A program made the position numbers and the translations under genes. From Paracentrotus lividus (lineage: Eukaryota; Echinodermata; Echinoidea; Camarodonta; Echinidae), in the NCBI GenBank assembly GCA_940671915.1, contig CALNVZ010003426.1, forward strand, positions 13,041,918 through 13,105,917: a stretch of DNA of 64,000 nucleotides, read 5' to 3'. A model generated the notes under the pieces. The model saw only the letters and a list, made by a program, of their open reading frames with translations, was not told the DNA's origin and searched no databases. Position 1 is the first letter of the stretch; each line of letters begins with the position of its first letter. This document shows, piece after piece, positions 36,835 through 47,400 of the stretch.

Positions 36835-37013
36835 CAGGGGCCGCGGAGCTGGGGGGGGGGGGCTGGGGGGCTGCAGCCCCCCCCCCACTTTTTTCAACCA
36901 ACGTGTACAAAAATGCAAAAATGCCATACATTTGTGATTTTTAGCTGTTCAGCCCCCCCCCCCCTCCCCACTTTGGTCAACCCCTCATCTTCAAAATCGC
37001 TCCGCGGCCCCTG
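36835..37013. mobile_element. MITE with ends CAGGGGCCGCGGAGC, TSD ATTTA
   Basis: The 15-bp ends are near-perfect inverse copies (CAGGGGCCGCGGAGC and GCTCCGCGGCCCCTG), and ATTTA flanks both sides. The interior carries a 12-base G run, a second G run and two long C runs. A diverged and truncated relative at 57858-58003 shares ccatacatttgtgattttta. Confidence 0.9.
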
Positions 37014-37472
37014 ATTTATAGTTTGCATAGGTTATTGTGTTTTGATTTTCAATGCAATAATTCTGTTTGGAAAATATTGATTAACATTTTTAGAAGATAA
37101 TATAATGGCATCACCACTCACAATCATTACATCATAAGAGTTACATATTCTATATTATATTCTAGCCAGACTATTGTTGTTGTTTTATTTTTCTCTCTCT
37201 TTCTTCTTCTTCTTCTTTTTTTTTTTTTTTTTCCCCCTCCCCTTTTTACTGTTGTATTTATCATTATGCAAAAACATATAGTCTCTGTCGGGGAGGGCGC
37301 TCAACTAAAAAGATTGACACGGATAAAACTATGAAATGAGACCACCGAAATTTACTAGTAAGAGTTCCAGGCATGAGCCACAGGATTTCCTCGAGGGGGT
37401 GGGGGTGTGATTGTAGTTTTTAAAAAAAGGTGCGAACAAGAATGAACAAACAATATACATTTTGTATATATA

Positions 37473-38749
37473 CACAACAAAAAAAGTAAGTCCCCCCCCC
37501 CTTATCAAAATGATGTAACTTTTGAACGAGTTTGTTTTAAATACAATAATTTGGAGGGAAGTTTTATCCATTTATTGAGTACCTTCTGTGAAAAAATCAC
37601 ATCGATCACTTTAGACATGCATGAGTGATCAACGTTTAAAGCAAAAATGAACATTTTCAAAAGTCACAAGGGTCATTTTGGAGGCTGTAAAAATAAGAAT
37701 TTTGTAAAATTTTCTTTTTACCTTGTCTTTAATTGTTTTGGTGGTTTATCATCCAAAATTTTCCCATCCAACATCAGTCTCGATACATTTTACTATTTTT
37801 CATTGATGAGCGAGCACAATTTTAAGAATTGTGTTCAGGCCTCCAAAAATGGTAAAATCCACAAATTTTATTCAAAGAATTGACATCAGATATTATCATC
37901 AACATTATCAACACATTTTGTGAGAAAATGAGCACTATTCGTCGTGCTCTGAAATTTCTTTCTTTTTTTTATATTTTTCTAATCACTGAAGCATAAAACA
38001 CTGGAATTTTCGTGAAACTCAAATCAAATGAACTATCCAAGAAGGTCTGTGACAATTATCCAAAGTAAGCGATTGAATTTTGGTCCACAAACGAAAAAAT
38101 GGCTTTTCACGTATCACGTGTTCATTGAAGCGTGAATTTTTAATAAAATGCCATAGCATGATTTGGAAAAAGTTATTTGACATACATATCACAAAAAAAA
38201 ATGTTGATAAAATGATTTTATTACACAAAACGGAACAAAACTTACCTTCAAAAAAAAATTGAAAATATCTTTTTTGTTCTTATTAAGTGTTCATTCAACC
38301 GTGAATTGATGGGCATTGTTTAAAACACTCTTCCAGATTGCATATTACGTCATAATCAATAATTATTGTTAAAAGTAAAAATGTGTAAAAAATGCAGTTT
38401 TTACAAATTTTACCTCATGGTCATCCAACCGTGAAATTTAATGCAAAAGTCGTTTGATGTGTTTGGAATTAACTGCAACAACCCTTCTGAACAAATCTTT
38501 TGCTAAAAAGTTTCAATTTGTTCCAATATTATTGAATTAAAGTTATGAAACTAACTTTGTGACTTTCGAAAAGTGACATTTTTACCTTTTAACTGTACTC
38601 ATTGAAGCATGACTTAACGAATTTCAGTAAAAATTCACTGAAACTGAAGCTGATAAAATTACCTACAAGCACATGTAATAAAATTCGTAAAACTTCTTTT
38701 GGATCAAAAGTTACATCATTTTGATTAAGAGGGGACTTACTTTCTTTGT

Positions 38750-38755
<6 letters not shown>
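37473..38755. mobile_element. Fold-back element, same family as 18180-20146
   Basis: The outer ends CACAACA(A)AAAAG..AAGTCCCC are inverted, with TA on both sides and a (TA)n tract at the right. About 50 bp of outer arm pair well (atcaaaatgatgtaacttttga at about 37505, inverted at about 38704), while inner arms are more diverged. It shares internal words with the larger element, such as cattgaagcatgactt and caaccgtgaa. It is 1283 bp with no transposase. Confidence 0.85.

Positions 38756-38808
<53 letters not shown>
38756..38808. repeat. (TA)n microsatellite followed by poly-T
   Basis: About 26 ta units, then a T-rich run to about 38845. Confidence 0.95.
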
Positions 38809-38812
<4 letters not shown>

Positions 38813-39184
38813 TTTTTTTTTTTTTTTTTTTATGTTTTTTTTTAAGTACCTTGTCATTTATTTGGAAATGATGTACGCACCCAACCCACATAGAGCCATT
38901 CTTTGAAAGGTGAACCTTTTTGGGACAAAATAAAGTTTTTGCTTCTTGATTTTACGCTGCATATTCAAATAGAGCAATGTCTGAAGTTTCATTAACTGTT
39001 TATTTTTTTTTTTCGTGATTTTTGCAATGTTTCATGCTCATTTGCATAAGTTTACATAATATGATAATTAAATTGAAAATCGGCACATAAAATATTATTT
39101 TTTAACCCTGACTGAAATGGATATCCTGACTTCCTTACTTGGATTACTGTCATTATATTATTATTTAGTACCTCTATTACCTCT

Positions 39185-39580
39185 GTTAATCTAACCAAAA
39201 AAACAATGTTGTTAAATTGATTATATTAAGATAATTAACCCTAGAAATTAATTGCCCTCAAATGTCACACACGTGACCAGGAAACACACAAATTTTATGC
39301 CCCGCCTTAACCTTTTTGTTAATCTAACCAAAAAAACAATGTTGTTAAATTGATTATATTAAGATAATTAACCCTAGAAATTAATTGCCCTCAAATGTCA
39401 CACACGTGACCAGGAAACACACAAATGTTATGCCCCGCCTTAACCTTTTTGTTAATCTAACCAAAAAAACAATATTGTTAAATTGATTATATTAAGATAA
39501 TTAACCCTAGAAATTAATTGCCCTCAAATGTCACACACGTGACCAGGAAACACAAAAATTTTATGCCCCGCCTTAACCAT
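39185..39580. repeat. 133-bp tandem repeat, three copies
   Basis: Copies start at 39185, 39318 and 39451 (gttaatctaacc) and are almost identical, so the array is young. Each carries GTCACACACGTGAC. The same 14-mer recurs singly at 39695, 40321 and 41255 outside the array. Confidence 0.95.
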
Positions 39581-40352
39581 GACTCTGGAATTATTAATAA
39601 TTTTTCTCCAAAGCTAAATTTATTGTACCTTGCATCTCACCAAATATGAATCCATGAAAAGTTTTAATTTGATTATTAATTAGCAAACAAATTAGTCACA
39701 CACGTGACCCACTTGGTGGGGGCGGTCATAAAGGTCTGATTACTTTCACTTTCACTGGCTGAAATAAATTCATTTTAGCATTACTATGCTCCAAAATGGT
39801 TCTGCAATAATTTTGGGGAAAAAAACAAGGAAACAAAAGTTCGAAAAACAGAGAAATACATTAGAAATTGATTTGATACTAAAAATGTTCCAAGTAAAAT
39901 TGTTAGGAATCCTATAAAGATTATGTAAACATAATATTAGCATTCCAGAAGCTTTAGTTTGTCAATTAAAACAAAAAGTATGATTTCATGCAATGCATAA
40001 ATTAGCATAATTACTTCATATAAAATAAATATTATTTTGGGAAAATTAACAGTGCATTCTTGTAGTTTACATCGCGCACTACCATCGTGCAAATTTTCGG
40101 CGCGCTCGCTCGATGAACAGCCGAGATCTTATAGGGGGTACCATGGCCCCCCTCCCTCCCCGCTCCACCCCAGTCTTGACAGCTACCAAAACACCCCAGT
40201 GACTGATTAAGGTTGAGTTCATAAAAGTTTTACCACAGCGGATATAGTAATTGCTCAAAATGTACATTTACTGCATAGTATGTATAATATTTTCATTTTT
40301 ACTGTACAGTTTGCTATAATGTCACACACGTGACCCGACATCACGATATAAA
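39581..40352. other. AT-rich DNA with two further GTCACACACGTGAC copies
   Basis: No gene was seen. The two copies of the motif at 39695 and 40321 suggest that this is an older, decayed extension of the 133-bp repeat or of the element that carries it. Confidence 0.5.
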
Positions 40353-41120
40353 ATGATTTAAAATTTGATATTTCACAGAATGTGATGGTAAATGAATGTT
40401 TGAGGGGGTAACCTCAATTGTTTTGTATATTTAGTAAGCTTATAGTTTCATTTTAATCATACTAGCGTGTACAGGTCAATTTGTTTTAGTGAAAGGGTGC
40501 AATGTGGCATTGAATGCTTGCCTGACACTGCAACATTTGTGCAGGTAATATGGGACATCCAAAATGGCGGAAATGATTCTGGTATATAATACTTAGTATT
40601 GGGATGAGGCATCAATCTCTTTGCTACAATTTTTTGGGGTATATCCACAGTATATAATTAATATACATAACTTATTGTAGGCCTATATTGACTTGTATAA
40701 TGAAAATAATAATTAAATAATATTAAAAAAAGAAATAATATACAAAATACATAACAATGAAATATATAGTCAAAGTATTTACTGAAAGGTCTTATAATTT
40801 CAAATTATATCTTAAAGTTAATGAGTTTCAACATTTAAAGCAAATTCCAGACATGGTAGAGTCATTGTAGTTTTTAAAACATACATTAAATACATGTGCC
40901 CATATTACCTGCACATGCAGGTAATATGGGCACTTTGGTAATGACGTCAACATTTGAATATTGCAGACAGGGTGGTTGGTGATAATTGTTTTTCTTCACA
41001 ATAAAAGTTAGAGCAGTAGTTATTGATTCATATAAACAAAGATTAGACTGTGTGCCATTTCGTAATTTTATGCAAATTAGGGAAATGAGCTTAGGGGGCC
41101 CATATTACCTGCATGTACCC
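40353..41120. mobile_element. Second copy of the right part of the 10-12 kb element
   Basis: It matches 11417-12169 along its whole length, from tttgatatttcacagaatgt to the right terminus ctgcatgtaccc. TA follows at 41121. A near-perfect 38-bp palindrome (18-bp arms, 2-bp centre) at 40896-40933 is made of the terminal motif in head-to-head orientation. The left end is not a clean TIR, so this is a truncated or nested copy. Confidence 0.85.
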
Positions 41121-41669
41121 TATTGTAAATATAAAAAAATATTTCCAAATGATAGCCAACAAAATATGTTAGCATAATATAAACATAAAATTAGTATATC
41201 TTTAAAATTGTTATGAGTTATAGACAATTAAAGTCAAGATTTTGCATAATTTCGGTCACACACGTGACCAAGAATGGTCCTATAACGTTTTTCGGGTTCC
41301 CGCCTCCTTAAAATGGTATGTGGAAACGATCATGTAAATCTTTATTATCATATTGCTAAGGAATTATCACTTTCTCTCTCCCCTATGACCAATTTTCGCG
41401 AGATGCACGAGACTTGAAAGTATAAAGTCAGCAAATGGCGGGATCAAAAAATTTCACGAGGCGGAATGGTCGCGGAAAATGTTGAGGGGGGGGGGGCATG
41501 ATGGCCCCCAGTCTTTTTAGGGTTAAGGGTTCTCTCTCTCTCTCTCTCTCTCCTCTTATTGCCTTGCCTTCTCCTTCTCCTTATTTGCCCACTCATGTTA
41601 GAACAACTTTGCCTTATAAGGAAGTTCTCTCAGTGACAGTCCCAAATATGCAAACCCACGTGTTCAGTA

Positions 41670-42436
41670 CAGTCTACCCCAGTTACAACGAGGACATAAA
41701 AGAGAAGATTTTGTTATACAAGGCAGTTTTCCTTTTCCAAATTTCATATCTTTCGAGATGCGCCTTTGAGCCCATGTATTCAGTATGGGGCAAGTCCAAG
41801 CTTTTGTTTTTGAACTTTAACCTGTGCATTACCGACGAATAAATAATGAAATTATTTATTTCAAATATTTTTCATTTTGGGGGGTAAAAGTTCAGAACCT
41901 TTCCCACAACATGAGAAATATCTGAGATTAATCATTTTATAATCGATGGTAAATTATTCGTCAGTAACACACAGGACAAAGAATGAAAATAGCTTGGACT
42001 TTAACCTATTATTTATGTATCCTTTCCTGTTGTATTATGTCAATTCAAAGCATAATTTTTCGGTCAATATATTCTCACCGTTCTATTTTTTTCTAATAGC
42101 TCAAATTTGATATTTTTTCCTTTACCTTTATTTTGAAGATTTCGATGTCCAAGTATATAAACCGTAAGTGCAATATTTTATAGTTTTACGTATGTTCCTC
42201 AAAATCTTGATAACATGGTTACATCTTGTTAATTTATAAGTACTTATTTATTTTATGTATTTTCTTATATTTTGTAAACTTTGTATGTGTCAGTCTCCGG
42301 ACTGTTTTTACAATGTCTTTTATGCAATAAACCGAATTGAATTGAATTGAATTGGATTGAATACCCTTTAACAAGATTTCTATATAACAAGGTATCAGAT
42401 TTGGTCCTGAACTCCTTGATTAACAGAGGTGAACTG
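41670..42436. mobile_element. TA-flanked element with pogo/Tigger-like ends (CAGT...ACTG)
   Basis: The left end is CAGTCTACCCCAGTTA, and the right end reads inward as CAGTTCACCTCTGTTA. TA is on both sides. The end sequence resembles the pogo/Tigger branch of Tc1/mariner elements. No transposase remains. A gaattgaattgaatt run near 42335 follows an AATAAA and may be the 3' end of a nested LINE. Confidence 0.6.
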
Positions 42437-42460
42437 TAAACTTACATTTCAGAATAACAT

Positions 42461-42704
42461 GGCAATAGACCAGTTTACTAACACATTCAAATTTTATGCA
42501 TACTTTTTAAACAAAGGCTGTTCTTGACAACCTGAAAGCTTGCCAGAGGCTTGCCCGAAATAGCAACAACTAATGTCTGCAAACTGGATTCCATGTATTG
42601 TAGTTCATTCTTTATTTAATACAGGTCGCTTGAATACCTTGTTACTACGTCGCCAGGAAAAAGTATGCATAAAATTTGAATATGTTAGTAAACTGGTCTA
42701 TTGG
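42461..42704. mobile_element. Fold-back element with ~47-bp arms
   Basis: The arm at about 42463-42510 (caatagaccagtttactaac...) is inverted at about 42656-42704 with few mismatches. It is non-coding. Confidence 0.75.
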
Positions 42705-42737
42705 TTTATTCTCCAGCACCTTGTTCCAGCAGTGGCA

Positions 42738-42959
42738 GCTCATTGTTCTGAAGGTTCCTTTTGTCCGAAAATGAAGGTTCTATGTTTTGAAGGGTTTTTT
42801 TTGTTTTTTCGCCTGGACACACACATAGTCAGTGTTTCGTTATTCCAAGAAAAAAAAATGTTCATAGTTCCGAAAATGAAATAGGGTTCATTGTTCCAAT
42901 TGGTAGGAACAAAGAACCTTTGGAAAAATGATACGTCAGACACCTTTGGAACAATGAGC
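42738..42959. mobile_element. Small MITE with GCTCATTGTTC ends
   Basis: The ends gctcattgttc and (g)gaacaatgagc are inverted, and inner copies of the gttcattgttcc / gaacaaagaacc words occur. It is 222 bp and non-coding. Confidence 0.6.
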
Positions 42960-44168
42960 AGCACCTGCCGTAACATTAGTGACTGCAAGACACCATCCAC
43001 ATTAAAGATCTTACAACAAAAGATCAAATTTTAATTTAGGACATGCCTTTTTTATTCTCTATACAGTTCAGGACTTTGTCCTTCAATATGTATGCACACT
43101 TATTACGAAATTCATTAATAATGTGAATTACGATATGGATGGGAAAATTGGCAGAATACAGTGCTAACATTCACCCACTGACTGCAAAATTCTCTCATTT
43201 CTACAGTTGATAAAGGAAACAACCAGTTCCCATCGTTAACGGGTTCATAATGTTCTATATGCATATGTGTGTTATGTAACATATCAAGGGGGGAATTTTA
43301 CATCAGAAGTCCAAGTTTGCTACCTGTTCTGAAGATAACATAGGGGAAATACACCCATGAAAAGTTATGTCAAGTTTGCATTATACTTTTGAAAAGGAAA
43401 GAAAACAATAAGATATACATTAAAAATCCTTTAGAAGGATGTACAATTTTATACTCGATGATAAACTCTCATTGCCTTGTCGGTATTCTCTGCTTAAATT
43501 TCCAAAGTTTAAACACACTTCCAACATTTACTTAAATAAAATTCTCCATTAAGCTGAAAATATTGTTTAAACTGAAATAAATTTCAATCTTGTGGAGAAG
43601 CTCAAAGCATCAGCATAGGTTTATATGTTTCACATACTGGAAATAAAATAAAACAACAACCCACGTGGTTAAATAAAAAGGTCATACTTGTCAGGTACAC
43701 TGTACATAAACAAAATGTTTAGTAAATCTGTGGCACTAATTCCATCTGTCTTGGATTCCATATCTTGAGTGCTGGAGCAATACAATATTCAAATAGTACC
43801 AATCTTCATATTCAGAAAAACACCAAAAGAACATAATACATTGTGTGGATTTTTCTCTCTTGCAATACAAATTATGTTGTTTTCATAAAATTATAGATCT
43901 TTTGAACCATTTTAAGAAACTGGCTTTCCCAAATTGCTCATTTATCAATATGTTACCTTTGTTCAGGCATATCAAATTTCATTGTTTAGTGGCCATGATC
44001 TCTCATTTACGACAGATTTTGGAGAAAACTCTTGCCTCAAATGCCTCACGTGTGTCTTACAACACGTTGTGAGCTTGGTGTAAACAGCTTGCCAGTTCTG
44101 AAGAAGTCTACAAAAAGCACCCACACTAGAAATGATTATAATTTATTATTAATTAAATATAGTTCTTA
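42960..44168. other. 3' flank of PDHX, no other gene seen
   Basis: AT-rich DNA downstream of the PDHX stop. AATAAA words on the minus strand occur at 44142-44147 (only 22 bp after the stop) and at 43051-43056. Which one sets the 3' end cannot be told from sequence. Confidence 0.5.
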
Positions 44169-44409
44169 TCAAAGTAAACCAAGCCTTATCGGACTCTCAA
44201 TATTCTGCTTAAACGTCTGTAAAAATCTAGAGGCAAGAGCGCCATCTACGACCCGTGCATCGCTGGACATGGTGACAGTCATGTAGGTGAATGGTTTCCG
44301 GTCTTTGCCGATAGCTAACTTGGATGTACCGATAGCCATGATGCAGGACTGGGGAGGGTTGATGACAGCGCTAAACTCGGAGATGCCAAACATTCCCAAG
44401 TTTGAAATA
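44169..44409 (-). CDS. PDHX: PDHX exon 11: C-terminus with degenerate catalytic motif
   Basis: It encodes [20 protein letters not shown] and ends SPIRLGLL-stop. The motif [12 protein letters not shown] replaces the active-site His of true E2s by Ala450, while Asp454 and Gly455 remain. The family is known to lack acetyltransferase activity at this site. The acceptor is CTTGCAG. Confidence 0.97.
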
Positions 44410-47400
44410 CTGCAAGAGAAATCAAGACATTAATAATAATAATAATAATATATATAGCGCATAATACTCAAGTCCCTATGCGCTTTACAAAAATTAAACA
44501 AATAGGTTATTTTAACTAATTAATTAATGATAAATGAGCACATGAATGATGTAACACCCATCAGGCAGTGAGCTTTCCAAGCAAATCATACAATCAAAAC
44601 ATGATGGAGAAGAACCATTTTAGTGATTTCTGGATAAATTTCTACAAATTGCAAATGTTTGAGACAATATTTGAATATTTTCAGTAGAAGTTCAGTGATC
44701 TTCATGTTGTCCTTGAGATGAAAAAACAAACTGCCCTCCCCCCCCCCCAAAAAAAAAGGGTCCTGCTTCAAAACTTTCAGCTCCTCTTTGCATTTATATC
44801 AGGATACTCACCTAAAAGATCCCCCTTGAAATTCATCTAACTTCAGCTTGTTGGACCGAGCTCTCGTTGCCAAATCCTGGACAAAAAAAAATTGTGTACC
44901 GAACATGTATTATATTATAATATTATAGTATAGTATTATTAGAGTAAATATAATCAAACTATAATTCATCCTGTAGATTTACAAGGCCAATAATAAGACA
45001 CACAACACCAAAATTCAGATAACCATTCTTGATATTAACACCACAATACATTAGTGGAGCATCAACATATCTGGAACATAAATCTATTGGTGCCATTAGA
45101 GTACGAAGACATATTTACAATATTTTATTTCATTACCATTTTACTACATGTATAGAAACTAGACATTACATTGTATCTTTCAAATATCACAACTTCTGCT
45201 GAAATGTGTGTGTACCCGAATGTTGATTAGGTTCCAGCTTGATACTGCTGTCTCTAAATGCATGTAGAAAATCCATAAAAAACTTTGGCAGGTATTCTCG
45301 AAGGGTGACTTATAGTTAGTAGGCCTACTACATACATATTTAATAGGCCTCACTATAGTCTCGACAATAGGGTGACGTATTTAGTAGACCTTTTGAGGAT
45401 ACTGTTCCAAATCTCTACCTTGACATTAGCCGAGATCTCTACAAGTCCCTTGCCATCAGCACTCTTTACAATGGGCGTGATTAGACCACCATCTGTTGCT
45501 ACAGCAACAGATATGTCAATACCAGTAAGAGGAGTGGCCTGTTGTCCATTCCATGTGACATTCACCTCGGGTACTTGCTGCAGAGCAAGAGGGAGAGAGA
45601 CAAAGAGTTATTAATAGGCAAGAGGTAATTAAGAATGCTGAGCCATCACTCAACACTTATAAAATAAAATCAATCAAAAATTAACTTGATTAATAATAAT
45701 CACTCTTCATACAATAACATTTGTATGAGATTTGTAATAAAACATAGGGGAGACTGGGGTAACTATGGCTCCGGGGTAATTATGGCCCCTTTGTCTTTGA
45801 GAGCTTATAATTCTTTGCTGCATTACACAATGATAATTAAATTTTTACACATATCTAGCTAAAGTCTTCCTACTATCATATGAGGGGAAAAAAGCCATTT
45901 ACTTCAAATTTTGTGCTTAGGAGAGCCTAAAATGTACGGCAATCACAATTCTGTTCGTTGGAAAGTGGTAAGTCTGCTTTTTTATTTGGTGTGTGATATC
46001 ATTAATTAACATCATTTAAGATGAAATTTTGACTGAAACAGAAATAATAGGAACTAACAAATACAACAAAAAAAACTTCCACCTGAATATCTTCAATAGT
46101 AGAGCTGTAAAGAGGGATCAAATTGAAAATGTCACTCGGGGTAATTATGGCCCCCAATGCATAAACAGTGTATAAGCGCAGATTGGGACATTAACTTGTA
46201 TGATTATGTACATATATGTACTGCTATGACTGCAAAATTTCAACATTTTGGCTGAACCAATTATTGATTGAATCATTGTTGGTGGTTGTTTAGTGTATTA
46301 GGAATACCCAACAACATTTATTATACATTGCCATAATTAATTTGCATAATATCTTTTAATTCATCCAGTCGTGACAATAGGAGCCATAAATACCCCAACC
46401 CATGGGGTAATTATTGTCCCCCAAAGTTGTTAACATAATGGTAATTAATATGCAAATGAGAAGTCACAGGTTTATACCTCCCTTTGTATATTATAGGTAT
46501 ATAGAGTGACTGTATTTTTACATAATTAGTATATTATTGGACTATTCATTTAATGGTAGAAATAGGAAATGTGAAAAAGGGGGCCATAATTACCCTAGTC
46601 TCCCCTAATGGAGAGCACACAACCAAATACAAAATTACAACCAGACAATATGCAAGCATTGGGATATTGGAGAAATAACAGTTCAATGTTAGAATTTATT
46701 TTGTACCTTGGATTTCAATTTATCAATGAGTATCAATATTTCCACAATATAAACCTAGGTACAACTTCAAGATGTTTCATTCCTACGAACTTGAATACAA
46801 GCTGGCACATTGTAAATGCACATTCCTCCTTGTTTACAAATTTTGACAAGAAAAATTATTCCCTTGTCCATTTCTTGTATATTTCTTGAAGATTGTAATT
46901 AAAAAAATTGCCAAGCTTGTACATTACTACCTGATTGTGTATATTTCACTGAAGTATTTCCTGTGTAAGCTACAAGCTGTCAATCAATGAGTAAATTTCA
47001 CTAATGTATTTCCTGTGTAACATACAACATATCATCACATACACCTCACATGATACATGACCTACTTCTCTCTCATACAAGTTAACCCTTTAGCGCCTAG
47101 AGACTGAGTGTAAAGTGTCAGTTTACTCACTAGTGGAAAGGGCTGTGCTGTGTTTCAATCATTTTTTTCAATAAGAATTGCTATTAAAACATACCTTTTT
47201 TGTGCAGAATCGGACACCACACATCCAATAGGTAATCCACAATAAGTATGGGCATGTTTCATTAAACATTTTTGATACTATCTCGACTACCGAGTGAGTA
47301 AAAAAAAACTTTACACCTAGAAAAATATCAATAAAAAGAAAACTAATTTATAAACCCTAAATTATTTTACATATTCTGAAAGAGTAACTCCTCCCGCATC

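Noticed and set aside
39185-39580. CRISPR-like array
   Set aside because: The units are full 133-bp tandem copies without unique spacers, in an animal genome.
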